From Edaphobacter sp. (GTDB lineage Bacteria; Acidobacteriota; Terriglobia; Terriglobales; Acidobacteriaceae), in assembly GCA_025462755.1 (NCBI GenBank), contig JAOAPF010000465.1, forward strand, positions 1 to 48,762: a stretch of 48,762 bases of DNA, given 5' to 3'. This document shows positions 29,244 through 37,590 of the stretch, one piece after another (positions within the stretch are counted from its first letter, which is position 1; every line of letters starts with the position of its first letter). Made by a program: the position numbers and the translations under genes. Below the pieces are notes generated by a model. The model ran no database searches. It was not told where the DNA came from and saw only the letters and a list, made by a program, of their open reading frames with translations.

Positions 29244-32200
29244 ATGCAAATACCTCGAGCCACACGATCGCAAACAGTTGCGACGATAGTGATGTTCGCC
29301 CTGGGCCTAATTTTCGGGCCGACCCGGTTATCAGCCCAGTCGCAGGCGTTCACTGCCACAATCAACGGTACGGTGACAGACCGTTCGGGAAGTGTGGTTG
29401 CAGGGGCTAAGATCACCCTGACCAGCGCCGAGCGAGGCATTACGAGAACGTTTGTAACCAAGGACTCGGGCACATATACCATTACGCTGCTGCCTCCTGC
29501 CGATTACTCGCTTAGAGTGGAGCAGCCCGGCTTCCAGACCTACGAGCAACGCGGAATCTCGCTTGCGGCCGGCGCCGGCGCAACTCAGGACATCGTCCTG
29601 TCGGTGGGCGCGATATCCCAGGAGGTTGTGGTCTCCGACTCTGCGCCTCTGCTCAATACAGAAAATGCCAACATCTCCGCGGACATCTCTGCAAAGCAGG
29701 TTGTCGAATTGCCTCTTAACTTGCGCAACGTGTACGGTCTCGCTTCGCTGAACTCCTCCGTCAACAACTCGACGCAGTCCCAGATGGTCAACTCCAATGG
29801 TATCTCGGGGAGCGCCGACCAGGATATTTCGTTCCTGAACTTCGGCGGCACTCACTTCGGCACGGCGGCCTTCCTCCTCGACGGAACCTGGGATACGGCG
29901 CAGGACTGGGGTGGAGTCGTCTATGTGCCCTCGGTCGAAAGCGTTCAGGAGTTCAAAATTCAGACTAATGCCTTCACCGCGCAATACGGCTGGAGCAGCG
30001 GCAACGTGGTCAACGTCGTCACCAAATCCGGAACGAACCGGTTTCACGGCAGCCTATTCGAGTTCTATCGCAATAGCGCACTGGACGCCAATAACTTCTT
30101 CAATAATCGCAACGGAGTAAAACGTCCTGATTTCAGTCGTAATCAATATGGAGGGTCCGCTGGCGGCCCCTTGTACATACCGGGCATTTATAAGCAGACG
30201 AATAAGACCTTTATCTTCGGTGTCTACGAGAGGCTTCGCCAATCGACCCCCGCCTCTCTCACCGCGACCGTGCCCACTCAGACATTTATTGGTGGAGATT
30301 TCAGCTCTCTCCTCACGAACACGGTGATTGGTCAAGATGCTTTGGGCCGGAACATCTACAAGGGTGCAATTTACGATCCTTACACCACGCGCACGATTAC
30401 GAAGGGGCAAGTTGATCCAAAGACCGGCCTCGTCGCCTCATCGACGGGATATATTCGTGATGCCATTGCCGGCAATACTCTCAATCATTCCGTCAAAGGG
30501 ATCGATCCCGTTGCCGCGAAGATCTCGGCCGGCAAATACTGGCCTACACCTACCAACAGCGGGCTTGCTAACAACTTCTTCGCTTCGGTTCCCGCGACTG
30601 CTCAGTCGGATGAGTATTCGATCCGCGTCGATCACAACTTCAGTGACGCCTCTCGAATGTATGCCCGCTACTCGCACAAATCAGAGCAGAAGACCAACTC
30701 GCCCAATTTCTTCGGTGACTCAAATCCTGCCGGTCCTGGCGTTTACAATCCCAACAATCGTTGGAGCGCCGGTGTGGGATACAGCCATATCTTTAGTCAA
30801 TCGCTCATTCTAAGCGCCAACGCCGGTCTGAATCGGTGGATTGAGCAGTCGGTAACCCAAGGGGATGGGTTTGCGCCCTCCACGCTCGGCCTGCCAAGCA
30901 GCCTGGACCCGATCGCAAATCAATTCCCCGGAATCAGGATCGACAATTACTCCGGTCTCGGGCCTGGCGCCATCAACAATCAAGACTCCTACGCTGTTCC
31001 ACGGAATTACTTTACCTACTCAGTTGACTTGACCAAGACTCTGAGCAGGCACACGCTGTCCTTCGGATACATGGGCGTCGTCAATCAGATCCTTGGTGGT
31101 CACATCTACGGAACGAAGTACAACTTCCCCATTGGCTCAAGCGCGGGACCGGATCCAGCCAACGCGACACAGGGAACTGGCCAGGGCTTCGCCTCGTTCC
31201 TGTTGGGTGTTCCCGACAATAACGGCGCCACCGGCGTCAATGCGCAGCTCGCGACCGAGAAGAACTATCTCGGCGGGTACGTGCAGGACGACTGGAAGGC
31301 CACTCCGCGTCTCACCGTCAACGCTGGAATTCGCTACGAGGTCCAGACGCCCCTGACTGAGCGTCATAACAAGCAGCAGTACTTCGATTTCAACGCAATC
31401 AATCCGATTGGCGCGGGGACCGGAGTCAACACCCCCGGAGAACTGGTCTTCAACGGCGGGCCCAATCGCAGGGGTCTCTATAACACGTCGTACTCCAACT
31501 TCGGGCCTCGTCTCGGAGTGAGCTATCGAGTCACAGACAAGTTCGTCGTCCGCAGCGGCTATGGAATCTTCTTCATTCCGTCGTACACAGGCAACGGACC
31601 CGCAGACGGCTACACGCAGACCACGCCAATTCGAGGCACTCAGAATTTCGTACCCTTCGACACGCTCAGCAACCCGGTGCCGAATGGAATTCTTCTGCCC
31701 CAAGGCAGCGCGCTCGGCGCTCTGCAGGACGTAGGTCAGGGTGTGCCGGCTGTTAGAAGCGCCCGCGCCTCCACCTATCTCCAGCAGTGGATGTTCGGGA
31801 TACAGTACTCCATTCGCAACAACGACATGGTTGATATCACTTATGTGGGCAACCGGGGCGTCAAACTGTCTGCAGGTGGATACGAGAGGGATATGCTCAA
31901 TCCGCAGTACTTCTCTCTGGGAACTGCTGCCCTCAACCAACTCGTGCCCAACCCCTTCTATGGAAAGATCACATCCAGCGGCTGCCAACTGCAAAATGCC
32001 ACGGTTCCGCGTCAGCAACTCCTGCGTCCGTTCCCGCATTATTGCAGTGTCCAAGACCAGGCGGCTCCTGTCGGCGACTCTTACTATGACGCTCTTCAAA
32101 TGACGTACACGCATCGCTTCCACGCCGGTTTCAGCGTGCTTGCTTCCTATACCTTCTCGAAGTTCATCGACGACGTAGAAGGCAACAATGGCTGGGCCAA

Positions 32201-32813
32201 CTCCGGTCCAACCAGCATCCGCAACTACTACAACCTCGCCGCCGAAAAATCCGTCGATGGCGCTGACATTCCTCATAGCCTCGTAATCAGCTACATCTAC
32301 GAGTTGCCTGTCGGAAAGGGTAAGGCCGTTGGCTCCAACCTCAGCAAGCCTGTCGATGCGATTGTCGGTGGTTGGCAGGTCTCCGGTATCTCTACCTTCA
32401 AGGGGGGCTTCCCTCTATCGATCGCGCCGGCCAATAACACCCTTGGTCAATATGGTGGAAATCGGCGTCCTGATATCGTCGGCAATATCCACGTCTCTAA
32501 CCCCACAATTGATAAATGGTTCAACACGGCAGCTTTCAAGGATCCCGCTGACCCATTCTCCTTTGGCAACGCTCCACGTTACATTTCAACTCTCCGTGCG
32601 CCAGGCTACCAGAACTGGGACCTGTCGATTCAGAAGTACTGGAGGTTTGGAGAGATTGCTCGGCTGCAGTTCCGGGCTGAGATGTACAACGCCTTCAACC
32701 ACGCGAACTTCTACGCCCCCAATCAATTCTCGGGATCGGGCACAGCATTCGGCACAATTAGCAACGCCTTCCCAGCCAGAGATACGCAGTTCGGATTCAA
32801 GTTCCTCTGGTGA
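29244..32813 (+). CDS. TonB-dependent receptor (Oar-like), complete
   Basis: 1189 aa. A signal peptide (ATIVMFALGLIFGPTRLSAQ) precedes the carboxypeptidase-regulatory-like domain (FTATINGTVTDRSGSVVAGA, residues about 35-120), the plug (VVELPLNLRNVYGLASLNSS; FHGSLFEFYRNSALDANNFF) and a full barrel ending with FRAEMYNAFNHANFYAPNQF and FGFKFLW. The ATG at 29244 was chosen over the upstream TTG because AAAGAGG sits 9 nt before it and the signal peptide follows directly. It lies downstream of the CadC-like regulator on the same strand with a gap of about 380 nt, so it probably has its own promoter. Likely glycan uptake together with the GH31 enzyme (inference). Confidence 0.95.
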   Translation: MQIPRATRSQTVATIVMFALGLIFGPTRLSAQSQAFTATINGTVTDRSGSVVAGAKITLTSAERGITRTFVTKDSGTYTITLLPPADYSLRVEQPGFQTYEQRGISLAAGAGATQDIVLSVGAISQEVVVSDSAPLLNTENANISADISAKQVVELPLNLRNVYGLASLNSSVNNSTQSQMVNSNGISGSADQDISFLNFGGTHFGTAAFLLDGTWDTAQDWGGVVYVPSVESVQEFKIQTNAFTAQYGWSSGNVVNVVTKSGTNRFHGSLFEFYRNSALDANNFFNNRNGVKRPDFSRNQYGGSAGGPLYIPGIYKQTNKTFIFGVYERLRQSTPASLTATVPTQTFIGGDFSSLLTNTVIGQDALGRNIYKGAIYDPYTTRTITKGQVDPKTGLVASSTGYIRDAIAGNTLNHSVKGIDPVAAKISAGKYWPTPTNSGLANNFFASVPATAQSDEYSIRVDHNFSDASRMYARYSHKSEQKTNSPNFFGDSNPAGPGVYNPNNRWSAGVGYSHIFSQSLILSANAGLNRWIEQSVTQGDGFAPSTLGLPSSLDPIANQFPGIRIDNYSGLGPGAINNQDSYAVPRNYFTYSVDLTKTLSRHTLSFGYMGVVNQILGGHIYGTKYNFPIGSSAGPDPANATQGTGQGFASFLLGVPDNNGATGVNAQLATEKNYLGGYVQDDWKATPRLTVNAGIRYEVQTPLTERHNKQQYFDFNAINPIGAGTGVNTPGELVFNGGPNRRGLYNTSYSNFGPRLGVSYRVTDKFVVRSGYGIFFIPSYTGNGPADGYTQTTPIRGTQNFVPFDTLSNPVPNGILLPQGSALGALQDVGQGVPAVRSARASTYLQQWMFGIQYSIRNNDMVDITYVGNRGVKLSAGGYERDMLNPQYFSLGTAALNQLVPNPFYGKITSSGCQLQNATVPRQQLLRPFPHYCSVQDQAAPVGDSYYDALQMTYTHRFHAGFSVLASYTFSKFIDDVEGNNGWANSGPTSIRNYYNLAAEKSVDGADIPHSLVISYIYELPVGKGKAVGSNLSKPVDAIVGGWQVSGISTFKGGFPLSIAPANNTLGQYGGNRRPDIVGNIHVSNPTIDKWFNTAAFKDPADPFSFGNAPRYISTLRAPGYQNWDLSIQKYWRFGEIARLQFRAEMYNAFNHANFYAPNQFSGSGTAFGTISNAFPARDTQFGFKFLW

Positions 32814-32850
32814 AGGGTGGGCCATTCAACGTAGATAGATTCATGTCCTT

Positions 32851-32891
32851 CGACAGGCTCCTGTGAGGTCGCACGCGTCAGGAGCCTGTCG
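32851..32891. terminator. Perfect 13-bp inverted repeat after the receptor gene
   Basis: CGACAGGCTCCTG at 32851-32863 pairs perfectly with CAGGAGCCTGTCG at 32879-32891 around a 15-nt loop, 38 nt after the receptor stop. There is no T-run, so it may be a Rho-type end, an mRNA-stabilising hairpin or an extragenic palindrome. Confidence 0.6.
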
Positions 32892-32974
32892 GATAAGGCA
32901 CATTTCGAACCCGGCAAACGAGCTGATGAGGTCGTTTTCTGGAACATATGCACAAACTCCATCGCAAAACCTAT

Positions 32975-32992
32975 ATGCTCATTCCTGAGCAT
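32975..32992. promoter_or_regulatory. Palindromic operator candidate over the TetR start codon
   Basis: ATGCTCA-TTCC-TGAGCAT is a perfect 7+7 palindrome whose right arm runs into the ATG at 32991. A regulator bound here would block its own translation start and transcription, the usual place for TetR autoregulation. The half-site TGAGCAT recurs before the SDR gene (33581-33587). Confidence 0.5.
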
Positions 32993-33557
32993 GGCACGAG
33001 TTAGAAGTCCTGAGAAACGCAGCGCAATCCTTCAAGCGGCCGTGCACGAGATCGCCGAGCTCGGGCTGGGCGCGCCAACCGCGATGATTGCCAAACGCGC
33101 GGGTGTCGCCGCGGGCACCCTCTTCACCTACTTCGCTAGCAAGGAACAGTTGCTGAACGAGGTTTATCTCGAACTGAAGGTTGAGGTTTACGCCAGGATA
33201 AACGCTGACTTCCCACACAAGGGAAGTCTGGAGTGCCGCGCTCGGCATACATGGTCGAACTCTCTCGATTGGGCGATCGAATTTCCCGAGAAGCGAAAAG
33301 CTTCGGTGCAGTTGAATGTGTCCGACCTGATCACTCCCGAAACACGCGCGAGAACGGCTACGGAGCGCGGCACAATCGACAGGACGTTAGATGAACTGGG
33401 AACACGCGGCGCGCTGCGCGGGCTACCGGGTGGGTTCCCGGCGGCCGCTATGTCGGCGATGCAGGAAGCAACGATGGAATTCATCGCGAAACAGCCGAAG
33501 CAACGCAAAGAACTCATGGAGCGGGGTTTTCAAGTCTTTTGGCGTGCGGTGCGATAA
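32991..33557 (+). CDS. TetR-family transcription regulator
   Basis: 188 aa. The N-terminal helix-turn-helix is typical (KRSAILQAAVHEIAELGLGA, IAKRAGVAAGTLFTYFASKE); the C-terminal ligand domain is variable and all-helical. The downstream SDR gene follows on the same strand after about 70 nt and is the natural target. No strong ribosome site precedes the ATG, which lies inside a palindrome. Ligand unknown. Confidence 0.92.
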   Translation: MARVRSPEKRSAILQAAVHEIAELGLGAPTAMIAKRAGVAAGTLFTYFASKEQLLNEVYLELKVEVYARINADFPHKGSLECRARHTWSNSLDWAIEFPEKRKASVQLNVSDLITPETRARTATERGTIDRTLDELGTRGALRGLPGGFPAAAMSAMQEATMEFIAKQPKQRKELMERGFQVFWRAVR

Positions 33558-33575
33558 ATCCTTTTTCGGGCTCAA

Positions 33576-33603
33576 ATAAATGAGCATCCAGTCAGTCATT
33601 TAT
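33576..33603. promoter_or_regulatory. Inverted repeat between TetR and SDR genes
   Basis: ATAAATGA (33576-33583) and TCATTTAT (33596-33603) are perfect 8-bp arms around 12 nt. ATGAG-T-CTCAT (33602-33612) is a second small palindrome just downstream. Both lie 20-50 nt before the SDR start and may be TetR operators. Confidence 0.45.
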
Positions 33604-33630
33604 GAGTCTCATGGAAAGGAGGATATTGCA

Positions 33631-34467
33631 ATGGCGAAGGTTTGGTTGATTACTGGAAGTGGAAACGGGTTAGGGCGGGACATCGCCGAGGCGGCGCTGG
33701 CTGCAGGTCACAGCGTGGCAGCGGGAGCGCGCCGGACGCAGGACCTGGCACCGCTGGTGGCGCAGTATGGCGATCGGGTGAAGCCCGTTACGCTGGAGGT
33801 TCGCGACGCGGCATCGGCAAAGGCTGCCGTGCAGTTGGCGGTGGACACCTTCGGGCGGCTGAATGTGCTGGTCAACAACGCCGGTTATGGGCAGTTTGCG
33901 CCGTTTGAGCAGATGATTGCGGAGGACTTCCAGGCTGTCGTGGATACATGCTTCAACGGCGTGGTGTACACAACACGCGCCGCCATACCGGTGATGCGCA
34001 AGCAGAAGAGCGGCCACATCTTTCAGGTGTCTTCGATTGGTGGCCGCATCGCGATTCCGGGCAGTACGCCGTATCACGCGGCGAAGTGGGCCGTCGGCGG
34101 TTTCAGTGATGCTCTGGCGATGGAAGTCGCGCCGTTCGGAGTGAAGATCTGCACGCTGGAGCCGGGCGGCATCCGGACCAACTGGGCGCGGCGCGCAAGA
34201 CAGAATCCACCGGAATTGCTGCCGGAATACGAAGGTTCGGTCGGCCCGATTCTTAAGCTGCTGCAAAGAATCGACGGGCGTTCGGAAGGAGATCCGCGCA
34301 AGATCGCCGATGTGATTGTGCAACTGGCGAACAGCGATGATGTGCCGCTCCGGCTGATCCTCGGCGTGGATGCCGAAAAGTGGGTGCAGCGAACGAGGCC
34401 GAGAAATGGCGGTATGTCACGGTGTCAACAGTATTTGAAGATGCCGAGCCGATACCTGAGCTGCTGA
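33631..34467 (+). CDS. Short-chain dehydrogenase/reductase, C-terminus frameshifted
   Basis: 278 aa as read. A classical NAD(P)-dependent SDR: cofactor motif TGSGNGLG at residues 8-15, NNAG at 82-85, Ser134, Tyr148 and Lys152 forming the catalytic set. The ATG is fixed by AAAGGAGG, 8 nt upstream. The last 28 or so residues (after about 34390) look wrong; in the next frame the sequence reads EAEKWRYVTVSTVFEDAEPI and stops at 34475, which is the tail expected for this SDR subgroup. So a small indel has replaced the native C-terminus. The Rossmann core is intact and activity may survive. Possibly co-transcribed with the TetR gene. Confidence 0.88.
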   Translation: MAKVWLITGSGNGLGRDIAEAALAAGHSVAAGARRTQDLAPLVAQYGDRVKPVTLEVRDAASAKAAVQLAVDTFGRLNVLVNNAGYGQFAPFEQMIAEDFQAVVDTCFNGVVYTTRAAIPVMRKQKSGHIFQVSSIGGRIAIPGSTPYHAAKWAVGGFSDALAMEVAPFGVKICTLEPGGIRTNWARRARQNPPELLPEYEGSVGPILKLLQRIDGRSEGDPRKIADVIVQLANSDDVPLRLILGVDAEKWVQRTRPRNGGMSRCQQYLKMPSRYLSC

Positions 34468-34560
34468 ATCACTAGTTACAGGAGCTGTCCGAAGACCTTG
34501 CCAGGTGTTGCGCATTGACATATCGAAATTGGGTCGCAGGTTCCATCGGATAACGTTTGT

Positions 34561-35076
34561 CTATGTCGGGGGCGCGTCCTCGGTATCGAACGGGGCGCGT
34601 TGTTGTTCCCATACATCCCATACGTAGGTTCGATTTTGCAGCAGGCGCACGCACCGATTCCAGCGAAGGATGGCATCGTCGTTTCCCGGCGGACTGATTT
34701 TTTCCGCTTCTGCGAAGGTGCGCAGCGCCTGTTCGAAAAGCGGCAGCAGGATATGAGGCGGCTGGCCGGCGTTGAACTGCGCTTTTGCCCGCCGTTCGTA
34801 CAGAATCCCGGTGTAGTAGAGCCGCTCATAGGGGTCGCTGAGGCGCTGGAAGGTCTCTTCGGTTTCGCGTACGCGATCGGAGGCGCCGCCGGTGAACTGA
34901 TCGGTTATCGCGAGGCCGAGCAGACGTAAGGCGAGTTGATGCTGCGGGTCGACGGCCAGAATATCGCGACAGATCGACTCTGCTTCTTCCGGTTCGTTGA
35001 GCGAGCGATAGAGTCCAGCCTTTGCGATGGCCTCGGGAATCCCTGCTGCGGAGATGCGTTTGAGCTTATAGTCCAT
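34561..35076 (-). CDS. TPR-like helical protein downstream of sdhB
   Basis: 171 aa, soluble, no signal peptide. It is helical with TPR-like spacing (EAIAKAGLYRSLNEPEEAES, ILAVDPQHQLALRLLGLAIT, ALRTFAEAEKISPPGNDDAI). GGAGG lies about 9 nt before the ATG. It follows sdhB on the same strand after 18 nt, so it belongs to the sdh transcription unit. TPR proteins next to a respiratory complex could be assembly or scaffolding factors; this is inference, and I do not recognise a named family. Confidence 0.82.
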   Translation of the reverse strand: MDYKLKRISAAGIPEAIAKAGLYRSLNEPEEAESICRDILAVDPQHQLALRLLGLAITDQFTGGASDRVRETEETFQRLSDPYERLYYTGILYERRAKAQFNAGQPPHILLPLFEQALRTFAEAEKISPPGNDDAILRWNRCVRLLQNRTYVWDVWEQQRAPFDTEDAPPT

Positions 35077-35094
35077 GGCTCTTTTCCTCCAGGT

Positions 35095-35850
35095 CTAGGC
35101 TTTCTTTGCGCTGCGGATCTTGCGCACGAGCATGAGCAGCGGATCGTAGAACTCATCCACCACTCGCTCCTTCAGCGGAATGATGGCGTTGTCGGTGATA
35201 CGGATGTCTTCGGGGCAGACCTCGGTACAGCACTTGGTGATGTTACAGAGGCCGATGCCGAGTTCGTCCTTCAACACCTGTGCCCGGGAGGCGCCGTCGC
35301 GCGGATGCATCTCAAGCGAAGCGGTGCGTACGAAGAACCGCGGTCCGCCGAATTGTTCCTCCTTGCTGTGATCACGTAGGACGTGGCAGACGTTTTGGCA
35401 GAGGAAGCACTCGATGCACTTGCGAAACTCCTGTACGCGATCGACGTCGCGTTGGTCCATCTTCCACTCGGTGTCGGGGCGTGGCTGGAACGGCGGGATC
35501 TTCTGATTGACTCTGAAATTCCAGGAGACGTCGGTGACCAGATCCTTGATCACGGGAAAAGCTTTCATTGGAAAGATGGTGATGGGCTGATCGAGAGGGA
35601 GCGCGTCCATGCGCGTTTTGCAAGTGAGCCGCGGCCGGCCATTGACCTCAGCAGAGCATGATCCGCATTTTCCCGCCTTGCAGTTCCAGCGCACGGCCAG
35701 ATCGGGCGCCTGGTGCGACTGGATCGAATGCAGCGCGTCGAGCACCACCATACCCGGAACAAGCGGCACACGATAGTCAGTGGGCGCTCCACCTTCCCTG
35801 TCGCCTCGGAAGACCCTCAACGTTGCGTCTGCGAACGAGCCTTCAGCCAT
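35095..35850 (-). CDS. sdhB: Succinate dehydrogenase/fumarate reductase iron-sulfur subunit
   Basis: 251 aa. It carries electrons from the flavoprotein to the membrane quinone site. The [2Fe-2S] ligands are Cys57, Cys62, Cys65 and Cys77. The C-terminal ferredoxin-like domain has Cys145-Cys148-Cys151-Cys155 (CIECFLCQNVC) and Cys202, Cys207/208, Cys212 (CNITKCCTEVCPED). The two vicinal Cys at 207-208 and His instead of Pro after Cys155 are noticeable. GGAGG sits 7 nt before ATG. It lies 12 nt downstream of sdhA. The sequence type resembles the mycobacterial Sdh1 subunit rather than E. coli SdhB. Confidence 0.95.
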   Translation of the reverse strand: MAEGSFADATLRVFRGDREGGAPTDYRVPLVPGMVVLDALHSIQSHQAPDLAVRWNCKAGKCGSCSAEVNGRPRLTCKTRMDALPLDQPITIFPMKAFPVIKDLVTDVSWNFRVNQKIPPFQPRPDTEWKMDQRDVDRVQEFRKCIECFLCQNVCHVLRDHSKEEQFGGPRFFVRTASLEMHPRDGASRAQVLKDELGIGLCNITKCCTEVCPEDIRITDNAIIPLKERVVDEFYDPLLMLVRKIRSAKKA

Positions 35851-35862
35851 GGCTAGCCTCCG

Positions 35863-37590
35863 CTACTTCGTTCCACTGTCTTCTGCCAGCAGTTGCTTGA
35901 GCTCATCCGGCATCTCGAGGACTGGCGTTTCGACGAGGGTCATTATGCGGCCCTTCTTGACCACGACATTATGCTTCTTTCCCCAGGCATCGTCCAGGCC
36001 AGGGTAGTCGATACGGCTGTGCGCACCACGGCTCTCGCGGCGCGCAAGGGCGCTGCGGGTCACCGCTTCGGCGACGGTTAACATGCTGCGCAGGTCCCAC
36101 GCCAGGTGCCATCCGGGGTTGAAGAGCCGCGAGCCTTCAACGCGCACACGGGCCGCGCGGACTTTCAATTCATTGAGTTCGGACAGGGCTCGGCGCAGAT
36201 CTTGCTCGTCGCGAAATATGCCGACCAAACTCTGCATGACGCTTTGCAAATCCTCGTGAATGGCATAAGGACTGTCGCCCTCCGGCCGCTCGAACGGCGC
36301 GAGCATCTGCTGGGCGGCTTCTTCTACTTGCGAAAAGTCAATGGTGGGAAGCTCGCTTCCCTTGGCGCGTCCTGCAGCGGCAAGTCCGGCTCGACGGCCG
36401 AACACCAGCAGGTCGGAGAGGGAATTGCCGCCTAGCCGGTTTGCTCCGTGCAGTCCCGCGGCCGCTTCACCTGCGGCGAAAAGCCCTGGAATTGAGGTCT
36501 GTGCCGTCTCGGCGTCCACACGGATGCCTCCCATCATGTAGTGACAGGTCGGGCCGACCTCCATGGGCCCTTTGGTGATATCCACATCCGCCAGCTCCAG
36601 GAACTGGTGATACATACTGGGCAACTTGCGTTTTACGTAATCGGCGGGTTTGTGAGAGATGTCGAGGAAGGCGCCTCCGTGCTCGGTGCCGCGACCCTCA
36701 CGCACTTCGGTGTAGATCGAGCGCGCAACCACGTCGCGGGTGGAGAGTTCCATTTTTTTGAGGTCGTAGCGTTCCATGAATCGTTCGCCGTTCTTGTTGC
36801 GGAGAACACCGCCCTCGCCGCGCACGGCTTCGGTCACCAAAATGCCTTGCACGCCGGGCGGCCAGACCATGCCGGTGGGATGAAACTGCACGAACTCCAT
36901 GTCCATCAGCTCGGCGCCTGCGTCATAGGCGATTGCCATTCCGTCGCCGGTGTACTCCCAGGAGTTCGACGTGATCTTCCAGACCTTTCCGATGCCACCG
37001 GTACAGATGATGACGGACTTGGCCCTGAAGACGACGAAGCGGCCCTGCTCGCGCCAGTAGCCGAACGCTCCGGCGATGCGATCGCCGTCTTTGAGCAGCC
37101 GCGTGATCGTGCACTCCATATAGACGTCGATGCCCATATGTACACCGCGGTCCTGCAGGGTGCGAATCATCTCTAGGCCGGTGCGGTCGCCGACATGGCA
37201 TAGCCGTTTATACGTGTGGCCACCGAAGGCTCGTTGCAGGATGTCGCCGCTCTCGGTGCGATCAAACAGAGCTCCCCATTGTTCCAACTCGCGCACGCGT
37301 TCCGGGGCTTCCTGTGCGTGGAGCTGCGCCATGCGCCAGTTGTTCAAAAATTTACCGCCACGCATGGTGTCCCGAAAGTGCGCACGCCAGTCGTCGGAGG
37401 AATCCACGTTGGCCATTGCAGCGGCGATGCCGCCTTCAGCCATCACGGTGTGGGCCTTGCCAAGCAGCGACTTGCATACGACGCCGACACGCACGCCTTG
37501 GGCCAGGGCCTCAATTGCGGCGCGCAGGCCCGCACCGCCAGTGCCGACGATGAGCACATCGTGTTCGTGGACTTCGTATTTAGAGTTCAC
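35863..37590 (-). CDS. sdhA: Succinate dehydrogenase/fumarate reductase flavoprotein subunit
   Basis: 575 aa. It oxidises succinate to fumarate using covalently bound FAD. The Rossmann motif GTGGAG is at residues 16-21 and the FAD-linking His47 lies in GKAHTVMAEGGIAA. FHPTG and LVTEAVRGEGGVLRN carry substrate-binding residues, and the capping domain and C-terminal helical domain follow. The start chosen is GTG at 37590, which overlaps the sdhC stop as GTGA; the frame is open further upstream but that part has no family resemblance. Translation is therefore coupled to sdhC. Confidence 0.94.
   Translation of the reverse strand: MNSKYEVHEHDVLIVGTGGAGLRAAIEALAQGVRVGVVCKSLLGKAHTVMAEGGIAAAMANVDSSDDWRAHFRDTMRGGKFLNNWRMAQLHAQEAPERVRELEQWGALFDRTESGDILQRAFGGHTYKRLCHVGDRTGLEMIRTLQDRGVHMGIDVYMECTITRLLKDGDRIAGAFGYWREQGRFVVFRAKSVIICTGGIGKVWKITSNSWEYTGDGMAIAYDAGAELMDMEFVQFHPTGMVWPPGVQGILVTEAVRGEGGVLRNKNGERFMERYDLKKMELSTRDVVARSIYTEVREGRGTEHGGAFLDISHKPADYVKRKLPSMYHQFLELADVDITKGPMEVGPTCHYMMGGIRVDAETAQTSIPGLFAAGEAAAGLHGANRLGGNSLSDLLVFGRRAGLAAAGRAKGSELPTIDFSQVEEAAQQMLAPFERPEGDSPYAIHEDLQSVMQSLVGIFRDEQDLRRALSELNELKVRAARVRVEGSRLFNPGWHLAWDLRSMLTVAEAVTRSALARRESRGAHSRIDYPGLDDAWGKKHNVVVKKGRIMTLVETPVLEMPDELKQLLAEDSGTK

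Noticed and set aside
31137..32276. 379-codon minus-strand open frame
   Set aside because: Antisense to the intact receptor; a high-GC shadow frame.
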